From positions 12,096,501 through 12,160,500 of the forward strand of contig OZ038528.1 of the NCBI GenBank assembly GCA_964036665.1: DNA of 64,000 nucleotides. Reading direction: 5' to 3'. Position 1 is the first letter of the stretch; each line of letters opens with the position of its first letter. A program made the position numbers and the translations under genes. Source of the stretch: Gordius sp. MW1. Lineage: Eukaryota; Nematomorpha; Gordioida; Gordea; Gordiidae. The notes below the pieces were generated by a model that was given only the letters and a program-made list of their open reading frames with translations, was not told the origin of the DNA and did no database searches. This document shows, piece after piece, positions 11,330 through 23,284 of the stretch.

Positions 11330-14300
11330 CTTTTATATATTTTTTCATGCTCTTTCACATAGAATCGAAAAAAATAAATATTTTTACCTTAAAATTTTTC
11401 ACATATTTTTCTTTGAACCGTATTCATCCGATGAAAGTTGTCGTTTTCAGACGTGGTTTCCATGAGTAAAAATTTATCAGAATCAGAAAACTATTACTTT
11501 GAAATCATGATCGCATAGTGCATTTTTGAAAAATTAAGCACTCACGTTGCGATACAACAAACTAATCGCAACAATAAAACGTTGTCATTTGTCAAAATGA
11601 TAGTTCTCGCAGCTTAAAACCTCTTTTCGGAAGTCAATCGAGGATAATAGGATTCTCAAATTGGCCTACTTTTATATATTTTTTCATGCTCTTTCACATA
11701 GAATCAAAAAAAATAAAATATTTTTACCTCAAAATTTTTCACATATTTTTCTTTGAACCGTATTCATCCGATGAAAGTTGTCGTTTTCAGACGTGGTTTC
11801 CTTGATAAAAAGTAAAAATTTATCAGAATCAGAAAACTATTACTTTGAAATCATGATCGCATAGTGCATTTTTGAAAAATTAAGCGTTGCGATACAACAA
11901 ACTAATCGCAACAATAAAACGTTGTCTTTTGTCAAAATGATAGTTCTCGCAGCTTAAAACCTCTTTTCGGAAGTCAATCGAGGATAATAGGATTCTCAAA
12001 TTGGCTTACTTTTATATATTTTTTCATGCTCTTTCACATAGAATCGAAAAAAAATAATATTTTTACCTCAAAATTTTTCACATATTTTTCTTTGAACCGT
12101 ATTCATCCGAAGAAAGTTGTCGTTTTCAGACGTGGTTTCCATGATAAAAAGTAAAAATTTATCAGAATCAGAAAACTATTACTTTGAAATCATGATCGCA
12201 TAGTGCATTTTTGAAAAATTAAGCACTCACGTTGCGATACAACAAACTAATCGCAACAATAAAACGTTGTCTTTTGTCAAAATGATAGTTCTCGCAGCTT
12301 AAAACCTCTTTTCGGAAGTCAATCGAGGATAATAGGATTCTCAAATTGGCTTACTTTTATATATTTTTTCATGCTCTTTCACATAGAATCAAAAAAATAA
12401 ATATTTTTACCTCAAAATATTTCACATATTTTTCTTTGAACCGTATTCATCCGATGAAAGTTGTCGTTTTCAGACGTGGTTTCCATGATAAAAAGTAAAA
12501 ATTTATCAGAATCAGAAAACTATTACTTTGAAATCATGATCGCATAGTGCATTTTTGAAAAATTAAGCATTCACGTTGCGATACAACAAACTAATCGCAA
12601 CAATAAAACGTTGTCTTTTGTCAAAATGATAGTTCTCGCAGCTTAAAACCTCTTTTCGGAAGTCAATAGAGGATAATAGGATTCTCAAATTGGCCTACTT
12701 TTATATATTTTTTTATTTTTACCTCAAAATTTTTCACAAATTTTTCTTTCAACCGTATTCATCCGATGAAAGTTGTCGTTTTCAGACGTGGTTTCCATGA
12801 TAAAAAGTAAAGATTTATCAGAATCAGAAAACTATTACTTTGAAATCATGATCGCATAGTGCATTTTTGAAAAATTAAGCACTCACGTTGCGATACAACA
12901 AACTAATCGCAACAATAAAACGTTGTCTTTTGTCAAAATGATAGTTCTCGCAGCTTAAAACCTCTTTTCGGAAGTCAATCGAGGATAATAGGATTCTCAA
13001 ATTGGCTTACTTTTATATATTTTTTTATGCTCTTTCATATAGAATCGAAAAAAATAAATATTTTTACCTTAAAATTTTTCACATATTTTTCTTTGAACCG
13101 TATTCATCCGATGAAAGTTGTCGTTTTCAGACGTGGTTTCCATGATAAAAAGTAAAAATTTATCAGAATCAGAAAACTATTACTTTGAAATCATGATCGC
13201 ATAGTGCATTTTTGAAAAATTAAGCACTCACGTTGCGATACAACAAACTAATCGCAACAATAAAACGTTGTCTTTTGTCAAAATGATAGTTCTCGCAGCT
13301 TAAAACCTCTTTTCGGAAGTCAATCGAGGATAATAGGATTCTCAAATTGGCCTACTTTTATATATTTTTTCATGCTCTTTCACATAGAATCAAAAAAAAA
13401 ATATTTTTACCTCAAAATTTTTCACATATTTTTCTTTGAACCGTATTCATCCGAAGAAAGTTGTCGTTTTCAGACGTGGTTTCCATGATAAAAAGTAAAA
13501 ATTTATCAGAATCAGAAAACTATTACTTTGAAATCATGATCGCATAGTGCATTTTTGAAAAATTAAGCATTCACGTTGCGATACAACAAACTAATCGCAA
13601 CAATAAAACGTTGTCTTTTGTCAAAATGATAGTTCTCGCAGCTTAAAACCTCTTTTCGGAAGTCAATAGAGGATAATAGGATTCTCAAATTGGCCTACTT
13701 TTATATATTTTTTCATGCTCTTTCACATAGAATCGAAAAAAATAAATATTTTTTCCTCAAAATTTTTCACAAATTTTTCTTTCAACCGTATTCATCCGAT
13801 GAAAGTTGTCGTTTTAAGACGTGGTTTCCATGATAAAAAGTAAAGATTTATCAGAATCAGAAAACTATTACTTTGAAATCATGATCGCATAGTGCATTTT
13901 TGAAAAATTAAGCACCCACGTTGCGATACAACAAACTAATCGCAACAATAAAACGTTGTCTTTTGTCAAAATGATAGTTCTCGCAGCTTAAAACCTCTTT
14001 TCGGAAGTCAATCGATGATAATAGGATTCTAAAATTGGCCTACTTTTATATATTTTTTCATGCTCTTTCACATAGAATCGAAAAAAATAAATATTTTTAC
14101 CTCAAAATTTTTCACATATTTTTCTTTCAACCGTATTCATCCGATGAAAGTTGTCGTTTTCCGACGTGGTTTCCATGATAAAAAGTAATTTATCAGAATC
14201 AAAAAACTATTACTTTGAGATCATAATCGCATAGTGCATTTTTGAAAAATTAAGCACCCACGTTGCGATTTAACAAACTAATCGCAACAATAAAACGTTG

Positions 14301-14384
14301 TCTTTTGTCAAAATGATAGTTCTCGCAGCTTAAAACCTCTTTTCGGAAGTCAATCGATGATCATAGGATTCTCAAATTGGCCTA
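11330..14384 (+). repeat. Nine-type HOR, unit 2 (9 monomers, 3055 bp)
   Basis: Monomers start at 11330, 11669, 12009, 12354, 12698, 13010, 13355, 13698 and 14043. The lengths 339, 340, 345, 344, 312, 345, 343, 345 and 342 match unit 1 one for one, with the ninth type added. The first monomer is chimeric: it begins with tttcatgctc as in the ninth type instead of ttttatgctc, then becomes type 1 before consensus 61. That marks the exchange that removed the ninth monomer from the end of unit 1. Confidence 0.9.
12698..13009 (+). repeat. 312-bp monomer with 33-bp deletion (unit 2)
   Basis: Same junction as at 9985, in the fifth position of HOR unit 2. Confidence 0.88.
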
Positions 14385-16752
14385 CTTTTATATATTTTTT
14401 TATGCTCTTTCACATAGAATCGAAAAAAATAAATATTTTTACCTTAAAATTTTTCACATATTTTTCTTTGAACCGTATTCATCCGATGAAAGTTGTCGTT
14501 TTCAGACGTGGTTTCCATGAGTAAAAATTTATCAGAATCAGAAAACTATTACTTTGAAATCATGATCGCATAGTGCATTTTTGAAAAATTAAGCACTCAC
14601 GTTGCGATACAACAAACTAATCGCAACAATAAAACGTTGTCATTTGTCAAAATGATAGTTCTCGCAGCTTAAAACCTCTTTTCGGAAGTCAATCGAGGAT
14701 AATAGGATTCTCAAATTGGCCTACTTTTATATATTTTTTCATGCTCTTTCACATAGAATCAAAAAAAATAAAATATTTTTACCTCAAAATTTTTCACATA
14801 TTTTTCTTTGAACCGTATTCATCCGATGAAAGTTGTCGTTTTCAGACGTGGTTTCCTTGATAAAAAGTAAAAATTTATCAGAATCAGAAAACTATTACTT
14901 TGAAATCATGATCGCATAGTGCATTTTTGAAAAATTAAGCGTTGCGATACAACAAACTAATCGCAACAATAAAACGTTGTCTTTTGTCAAAATGATAGTT
15001 CTCGCAGCTTAAAACCTCTTTTCGGAAGTCAATCGAGGATAATAGGATTCTCAAATTGGCTTACTTTTATATATTTTTTCATGCTCTTTCACATAGAATC
15101 GAAAAAAAATAATATTTTTACCTCAAAATTTTTCACATATTTTTCTTTGAACCGTATTCATCCGAAGAAAGTTGTCGTTTTCAGACGTGGTTTCCATGAT
15201 AAAAAGTAAAAATTTATCAGAATCAGAAAACTATTACTTTGAAATCATGATCGCATAGTGCATTTTTGAAAAATTAAGCACTCACGTTGCGATACAACAA
15301 ACTAATCGCAACAATAAAACGTTGTCTTTTGTCAAAATGATAGTTCTCGCAGCTTAAAACCTCTTTTCGGAAGTCAATCGAGGATAATAGGATTCTCAAA
15401 TTGGCTTACTTTTATATATTTTTTCATGCTCTTTCACATAGAATCAAAAAAATAAATATTTTTACCTCAAAATATTTCACATATTTTTCTTTGAACCGTA
15501 TTCATCCGATGAAAGTTGTCGTTTTCAGACGTGGTTTCCATGATAAAAAGTAAAAATTTATCAGAATCAGAAAACTATTACTTTGAAATCATGATCGCAT
15601 AGTGCATTTTTGAAAAATTAAGCATTCACGTTGCGATACAACAAACTAATCGCAACAATAAAACGTTGTCTTTTGTCAAAATGATAGTTCTCGCAGCTTA
15701 AAACCTCTTTTCGGAAGTCAATAGAGGATAATAGGATTCTCAAATTGGCCTACTTTTATATATTTTTTTATTTTTACCTCAAAATTTTTCACAAATTTTT
15801 CTTTCAACCGTATTCATCCGATGAAAGTTGTCGTTTTCAGACGTGGTTTCCATGATAAAAAGTAAAGATTTATCAGAATCAGAAAACTATTACTTTGAAA
15901 TCATGATCGCATAGTGCATTTTTGAAAAATTAAGCACTCACGTTGCGATACAACAAACTAATCGCAACAATAAAACGTTGTCTTTTGTCAAAATGATAGT
16001 TCTCGCAGCTTAAAACCTCTTTTCGGAAGTCAATCGAGGATAATAGGATTCTCAAATTGGCTTACTTTTATATATTTTTTTATGCTCTTTCATATAGAAT
16101 CGAAAAAAATAAATATTTTTACCTTAAAATTTTTCACATATTTTTCTTTGAACCGTATTCATCCGATGAAAGTTGTCGTTTTCAGACGTGGTTTCCATGA
16201 TAAAAAGTAAAAATTTATCAGAATCAGAAAACTATTACCTTGAAATCATGATCGCATAGTGCATTTTTGAAAAATTAAGCACTCACGTTGCGATACAACA
16301 AACTAATCGCAACAATAAAACGTTGTCTTTTGTCAAAATGATAGTTCTCGCAGCTTAAAACCTCTTTTCGGAAGTCAATCGAGGATAATAGGATTCTCAA
16401 ATTGGCCTACTTTTATATATTTTTTCATGCTCTTTCACATAGAATCAAAAAAAAAATATTTTTACCTCAAAATTTTTCACATATTTTTCTTTGAACCGTA
16501 TTCATCCGAAGAAAGTTGTCGTTTTCAGACGTGGTTTCCATGATAAAAAGTAAAAATTTATCAGAATCAGAAAACTATTACTTTGAAATCATGATCGCAT
16601 AGTGCATTTTTGAAAAATTAAGCATTCACGTTGCGATACAACAAACTAATCGCAACAATAAAACGTTGTCTTTTGTCAAAATGATAGTTCTCGCAGCTTA
16701 AAACCTCTTTTCGGAAGTCAATCGAGGATAATAGGATTCTCAAATTGGCTTA
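14385..16752 (+). repeat. Nine-type HOR, unit 3 (7 monomers, 2368 bp)
   Basis: Monomers start at 14385, 14724, 15064, 15409, 15753, 16065 and 16410, with the same lengths as the first seven monomers of units 1 and 2. The seventh ends with aatcgagg and ggctta instead of the usual aatagagg and ggccta of that type, so its tail comes from another monomer type. The exchange junction therefore lies inside this monomer, and types 8 and 9 were lost. Confidence 0.9.
15753..16064 (+). repeat. 312-bp monomer with 33-bp deletion (unit 3)
   Basis: Same junction as at 9985, in the fifth position of HOR unit 3. Confidence 0.88.
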
Positions 16753-18120
16753 CTTTTATATATTTTTTTATGCTCTTTCACATAGAATCGAAAAAAATAA
16801 ATATTTTTACCTTAAAATTTTTCACATATTTTTCTTTGAACCGTATTCATCCGATGAAAGTTGTCGTTTTCAGACGTGGTTTCCATGAGTAAAAATTTAT
16901 CAGAATCAGAAAACTATTACTTTGAAATCATGATCGCATAGTGCATTTTTGAAAAATTAAGCACTCACGTTGCGATACAACAAACTAATCGCAACAATAA
17001 AACGTTGTCATTTGTCAAAATGATAGTTCTCGCAGCTTAAAACCTCTTTTCGGAAGTCAATCGAGGATAATAGGATTCTCAAATTGGCCTACTTTTATAT
17101 ATTTTTTCATGCTCTTTCACATAGAATCAAAAAAAATAAAATATTTTTACCTCAAAATTTTTCACATATTTTTCTTTGAACCGTATTCATCCGATGAAAG
17201 TTGTCGTTTTCAGACGTGGTTTCCTTGATAAAAAGTAAAAATTTATCAGAATTAGAAAACTATTACTTTGAAATCATGATCGCATAGTGCATTTTTGAAA
17301 AATTAAGCGTTGCGATACAACAAACTAATCGCAACAATAAAACGTTGTCTTTTGTCAAAATGATAGTTCTCGCAGCTTAAAACCTCTTTTCGGAAGTCAA
17401 TCGAGGATAATAGGATTCTCAAATTGGCTTACTTTTATATATTTTTTCATGCTCTTTCACATAGAATCGAAAAAAAATAATATTTTTACCTCAAAATTTT
17501 TCACATATTTTTCTTTGAACCGTATTCATCCGAAGAAAGTTGTCGTTTTCAGACGTGGTTTCCATGATAAAAAGTAAAAATTTATCAGAATCAGAAAACT
17601 ATTACTTTGAAATCATGATCGCATAGTGCATTTTTGAAAAATTAAGCACTCACGTTGCGATACAACAAACTAATCGCAACAATAAAACGTTGTCTTTTGT
17701 CAAAATGATAGTTCTCGCAGCTTAAAACCTCTTTTCGGAAGTCAATCGAGGATAATAGGATTCTCAAATTGGCTTACTTTTATATATTTTTTCATGCTCT
17801 TTCACATAAAATCAAAAAAATAAATATTTTTACCTCAAAATATTTCACATATTTTTCTTTGAACCGTATTCATCCGATGAAAGTTGTCGTTTTCAGACGT
17901 GGTTTCCATGATAAAAAGTAAAAATTTATCAGAATCAGAAAACTATTACTTTAAAATCATGATCGCATAGTGCATTTTTGAAAAATTAAGCACTCACGTT
18001 GCGATCCAACAAACTAATCGCAACAATAAAACGTTGTCTTTTGTCAAAATGATAGTTCTCGCAGCTTAAAACCTCTTTTCGGAAGTCAATCGAGGATAAT
18101 AGGATTCTCAAATTGGCTTA
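16753..18120 (+). repeat. Nine-type HOR, unit 4 (first 4 monomers only)
   Basis: Monomers start at 16753, 17092, 17432 and 17777 and match types 1 to 4, including catgagtaa and aagcgttg. The fourth already carries ctttaaaatc and gcgatccaac, the marks of the variant run that follows. A related tetramer lies at 36152-37525. Confidence 0.88.
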
Positions 18121-19154
18121 CTTTTATATATTTTTTCATGCTCTTTCATATAGAATCGAAAAAAATAAATATTTTTACCTTAAAATTTTTCACATATTTT
18201 TCTTTGAACCGTATTCATCCGAAGAAAGTTGTCGTTTTCAGACGTGGTTTCCATGATAAAAAGTAAAAATTTATCAGAATCAGAAAACTATTAATTTAAA
18301 ATCATGATCGCATAGTGCATTTTTGAAAAATTAAGCACTCACGTTGCGATCCAACAAACTAATCGCAACAATAAAACGTTGTCTTTTGTCAAAATGATAG
18401 TTCTCGCAGCTTAAAACCTCTTTTCGGAAGTCAATCGAGGATAATAGGATTCTCAAATTGGCTTACTTTTATATATTTTTTCATGCTCTTTCATATAGAA
18501 TCGAAAAAAATAAATATTTTTACCTTAAAATTTTTCACATATTTTTCTTTGAACCGTATTCATCCGAAGAAAGTTGTCGTTTTCAGACGTGGTTTCCATG
18601 ATAAAAAGTAAAAATTTATCAGAATCAGAAAACTATTACTTTGAAACATGATCGCATAGTGCATTTTTGAAAAATTAAGCACTCACGTTGCGATCCAACA
18701 AACTAATCGCAACAATAAAACGTTGTGTTTTGTCAAAATGATAGTTCTCGCAGCTTAAAACCTCTTTTCGGAAGTCAATCGAGGATAATAGGATTCTCAA
18801 ATTGGCTTACTTTTATATATTTTTTTATGCTCTTTCACATAGAATCGAAAAAAATAAATATTTTTACCTTAAAATTTTTCACATATTTTTCTTTGAACCG
18901 TATTCATCCGAAGAAAGTTGTCGTTTTCAGACGTGGTTTCCATGATAAAAAGTAAAAATTTATCAGAATCAGAAAACTATTAATTTAAAATCATGATCGC
19001 ATAGTGCATTTTTGAAAAATTAAGCACTCACGTTGCGATCCAACAAACTAATCGCAACAATAAAACGTTGTCTTTTGTCAAAATGATAGTTCTCGCAGCT
19101 TAAAACCTCTTTTCGGAAGTCAATCGAGGATAATAGGATTCTCAAATTGGCTTA
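18121..19154 (+). repeat. Short run of the gcgatccaac variant
   Basis: Monomers start at 18121, 18466 and 18810. All have aagaaag and gcgatccaac; the first and third also have taatttaaaatc. Neighbours sharing nearly the same variants suggest recent amplification at single-monomer scale. The middle one has lost tc in gaaacatgatcg, and its end carries gttgtgttt. Confidence 0.82.
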
Positions 19155-20530
19155 CTTTTATATATTTTTTCATGCTCTTTCACATAGAATCGAAAAAAAT
19201 AAATATTTTTACCTTAAAATTTTTCACATATTTTTCTTTGAACCGTATTCATCCGATGAAAGTTGTCGTTTTCAGACGTGGTTTCCATGATAAAAAGTAA
19301 AAATTTATCAGAATCAGAAAACTATTACTTTGAAATCATGATCGCATAGTGCATTTTTGAAAAATTAAGCACTCACGTTGCGATACAACAAACTAATCGC
19401 AACAATAAAACGTTGTCTTTTGTGAAAATGATAGTTCTCGCAGCTTAAAACTTCTTTTCGGAAGTCAATCGAGGATAATAGGATTCTCAAATTGGCCTAC
19501 TTTTATATATTTTTTCATGCTCTTTCACATAGAATCAAAAAAAAAATATTTTTACCTCAAAATTTTTCACATATTTTTCTTTGAACCGTATACATCCGAA
19601 GAAAGTTGTCGTTTTCAGACGTGGTTTCCATGATAAAAAGTAAAAATTTATCAAAATCAGAAAACTATTACTTTGAAATCATGATCGCATAGTGCATTTT
19701 TGAAAAATTAAGCATTCACGTTGCGATACAACAAACTAATCGCAACAATAAAACGTTGTCTTTTGTCAAAATGATAGTTCTCGCAGCTTAAAACCTCTTT
19801 TCGGAAGTCAATAGAGGATAATAGGATTCTCAAATTGGCCTACTTTTATATATTTTTTCATGCTCTTTCACATAGAATCGAAAAAAATAAATATTTTTAC
19901 CTCAAAATTTTTCACAAATTTTTCTTTCAACCGTATTCATCCGATGAAAGTTGTCGTTTTCAGACGTGGTTTCCATGATAAAAAGTAAAGATTTATCAGA
20001 ATCAGAAAACTATTACTTTGAAATCATGATCGCATAGTGCATTTTTGAAAAATTAAGCACTCACGTTGCGATACAACAAACTAATCGCAACAATAAAACG
20101 TTGTCTTTTGTCAAAATGATAGTTCTCGCAGCTTAAAACCTCTTTTCGGAAGTCAATCGAGGATAATAGGATTCTCAAATTGGCTTACTTTTATATATTT
20201 TTTTATGCTCTTTCATATAGAATCGAAAAAAATAAATATTTTTACCTTAAAATTTTTCACATATTTTTCTATGAACCGTATATCCGAAGAAAGTTGTCGT
20301 TTTCAGACGTGGTTTCCATGATAAAAAGTAAAAATTTATCAGAATCAGAAAACTATTACTTTAAAATCATGATCGCATAGTGCATTTTTGAAAAATTAAG
20401 CACTCACGTTGCGATCCAACAAACTAATCGCAACAATAAAACGTTGTCTTTTGTCAAAATGATAGTTCTCGCAGCTTAAAACCTCTTTTCGGAAGTCAAT
20501 CGAGGATAATAGGATTCTCAAATTGGCTTA
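19155..20530 (+). repeat. Tetramer HOR, copy 1 (1376 bp)
   Basis: Monomers start at 19155, 19500, 19843 and 20188. Marks in order: ttttgtgaaaatg with aaaacttc; gtatacatcc with gcattcac and aatagagg; acaaattt with taaagattt; and catatagaa with ctttaaaatc and gcgatccaac. The fourth monomer has a 2-bp loss, giving cgtatatccg, and tctatgaacc. Confidence 0.88.
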
Positions 20531-21907
20531 CTTTTATATATTTTTTCATGCTCTTTCACATAGAATCGAAAAAAATAAATATTTTTACCTTAAAATTTTT
20601 CACATATTTTTCTTTGAACCGTATTCATCCGATGAAAGTTGTCGTTTTCAGACGTGGTTTCCATGATAAAAAGTAAAAATTTATCAGAATCAGAAAACTA
20701 TTACTTTGAAATCATGATCGCATAGTGCATTTTTGAAAAATTAAGCACTCACGTTGCGATACAACAAACTAATCGCAACAATAAAACGTTGTCTTTTGTG
20801 AAAATGATAGTTCTCGCAGCTTAAAACTTCTTTTCGGAAGTCAATCGAGGATAATAGGATTCTCAAATTGGCCTACTTTTATATATTTTTTCATGCTCTT
20901 TCACATAGAATCAAAAAAAAATATTTTTACCTCAAAAATTTTCACATATTTTTCTTTGAACCGTATACATCCGAAGAAAGTTGTCGTTTTCAGACGTGGT
21001 TTCCATGATAAAAAGTAAAAATTTATCAGAATCAGAAAACTATTACTTTGAAATCATGATCGCATAGTGCATTTTTGAAAAATTAAGCATTCACGTTGCG
21101 ATACAACAAACTAATCGCAACAATAAAACGTTGTCTTTTGTCAAAATGATAGTTCTCGCAGCTTAAAACCTCTTTTCGGAAGTCAATAGAGGATAATAGG
21201 ATTCTCAAATTGGCCTACTTTTATATATTTTTTCATGCTCTTTCACATAGAATCGAAAAAAATAAATATTTTTACCTCAAAATTTTTCACAAATTTTTCT
21301 TTCAACCGTATTCATCCGATGAAAGTTGTCGTTTTCAGACGTGGTTTCCATGATAAAAAGTAAAGATTTATCAGAATCAGAAAACTATTACTTTGAAATC
21401 ATGATCGCATAGTGCATTTTTGAAAAATTAAGCACTCACGTTGCGATACAACAAACTAATCGCAACAATAAAACGTTGTCTTTTGTCAAAATGATAGTTC
21501 TCGCAGCTTAAAACCTCTTTTCGGAAGTCAATCGAGGATAATAGGATTCTCAAATTGGCTTACTTTTATATATTTTTTTATGCTCTTTCATATAGAATCG
21601 AAAAAAATAAATATTTTTACCTTAAAATTTTTCACATATTTTTCTTTGAACCGTATTCATCCGAAGAAAGTTGTCGTTTTCAGACGTGGTTTCCATGATA
21701 AAAAGTAAAAATTTATCAGAATCAGAAAACTATTACTTTAAAATCATGATCGCATAGTGCATTTTTGAAAAATTAAGCACTCACGTTGCGATCCAACAAA
21801 CTAATCGCAACAATAAAACGTTGTCTTTTGTCAAAATGATAGTTCTCGCAGCTTAAAACCTCTTTTCGGAAGTCAATCGAGGATAATAGGATTCTCAAAT
21901 TGGCTTA
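20531..21907 (+). repeat. Tetramer HOR, copy 2 (1377 bp)
   Basis: Monomers start at 20531, 20876, 21218 and 21563, with the same ordered marks as 19155-20530. The fourth monomer has the intact ttcatcc. Confidence 0.88.
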
Positions 21908-23284
21908 CTTTTATATATTTTTTCATGATCTTTCACATAGAATCGAAAAAAATAAATATTTTTACCTTAAAATTTTTCACATATTTTTCTTTGAACCGTA
22001 TTCATCCGATGAAAGTTGTCGTTTTCAGACGTGGTTTCCATGATAAAAAGTAAAAATTTATCAGAATCAGAAAACTATTACTTTGAAATCATGATCGCAT
22101 AGTGCATTTTTGAAAAATTAAGCACTCACGTTGCGATACAACAAACTAATCGCAACAATAAAACGTTGTCTTTTGTGAAAATGATAGTTCTCGCAGCTTA
22201 AAACTTCTTTTCGGAAGTCAATCGAGGATAATAGGATTCTCAAATTGGCCTACTTTTATATATTTTTTCATGCTCTTTCACATAGAATCAAAAAAAAAAT
22301 ATTTTTACCTCAAAATTTTTCACATATTTTTCTTTGAACCGCATACATCCGAAGAAAGTTGTCGTTTTCAGACGTGGTTTCCATGATAAAAAGTAAAAAT
22401 TTATCAGAATCAGAAAACTATTACTTTGAAATCATGATCGCATAGTGCATTTTTGAAAAATTAAGCATTCACGTTGCGATACAACAAACTAATCGCAACA
22501 ATAAAACGTTGTCTTTTGTCAAAATGATAGTTCTCGCAGCTTAAAACCTCTTTTCGGAAGTCAATAGAGGATAATAGGATTCTCAAATTGGCCTACTTTT
22601 ATATATTTTTTCATGCTCTTTCACATAGAATCGAAAAAAATAAATATTTTTACCTCAAAATTTTTCACAAATTTTTCTTTCAACCGTATTCATCCGATGA
22701 AAGTTGTCGTTTTCAGACGTGGTTTCCATGATAAAAAGTAAAGATTTATCAGAATCAGAAAATATTACTTTGAAATCATGATCGCATAGTGCATTTTTGA
22801 AAAATTAAGCACTCACGTTGCGATACAACAAACTAATCGCAACAATAAAACGTTGTCTTTTGTCAAAATGATAGTTCTCGCAGCTTAAAACCTCTTTTCG
22901 GAAGTCAATCGAGGATAATAGGATTCTCAAATTGGCTTACTTTTATATATTTTTTTATGCTCTTTCATATAGAATCGAAAAAAATAAATATTTTTACCTT
23001 AAAATTTTTCACATATTTTTCTTTGAACCGTATTCATCCGATGAAAGTTGTCGTTTTCAGACGTGGTTTCCATGATAAAATGTAAAAATTTATCAGAATC
23101 AGAAAACTATTACTTTGAAATCATGATCGCATAGTGCATTTTTGAAAAATTAAGCACTCACGTTGCGATACAACAAACTAATCGCAACAATAAAACGTTG
23201 TCTTTTGTCAAAATGATAGTTCTCGCAGCTTAAAACCTCTTTTCGGAAGTCAATCGAGGATAATAGGATTCTCAAATTGGCCTA
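21908..23284 (+). repeat. Tetramer HOR, copy 3 (1377 bp), partly converted
   Basis: Monomers start at 21908, 22253, 22596 and 22940. The first three match copies 1 and 2 (with gcatacatcc in the second). The fourth keeps catatagaa but has the common gaaatcatg and gcgatacaac, so it begins the transition to the 7242-like series that follows. Confidence 0.86.
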
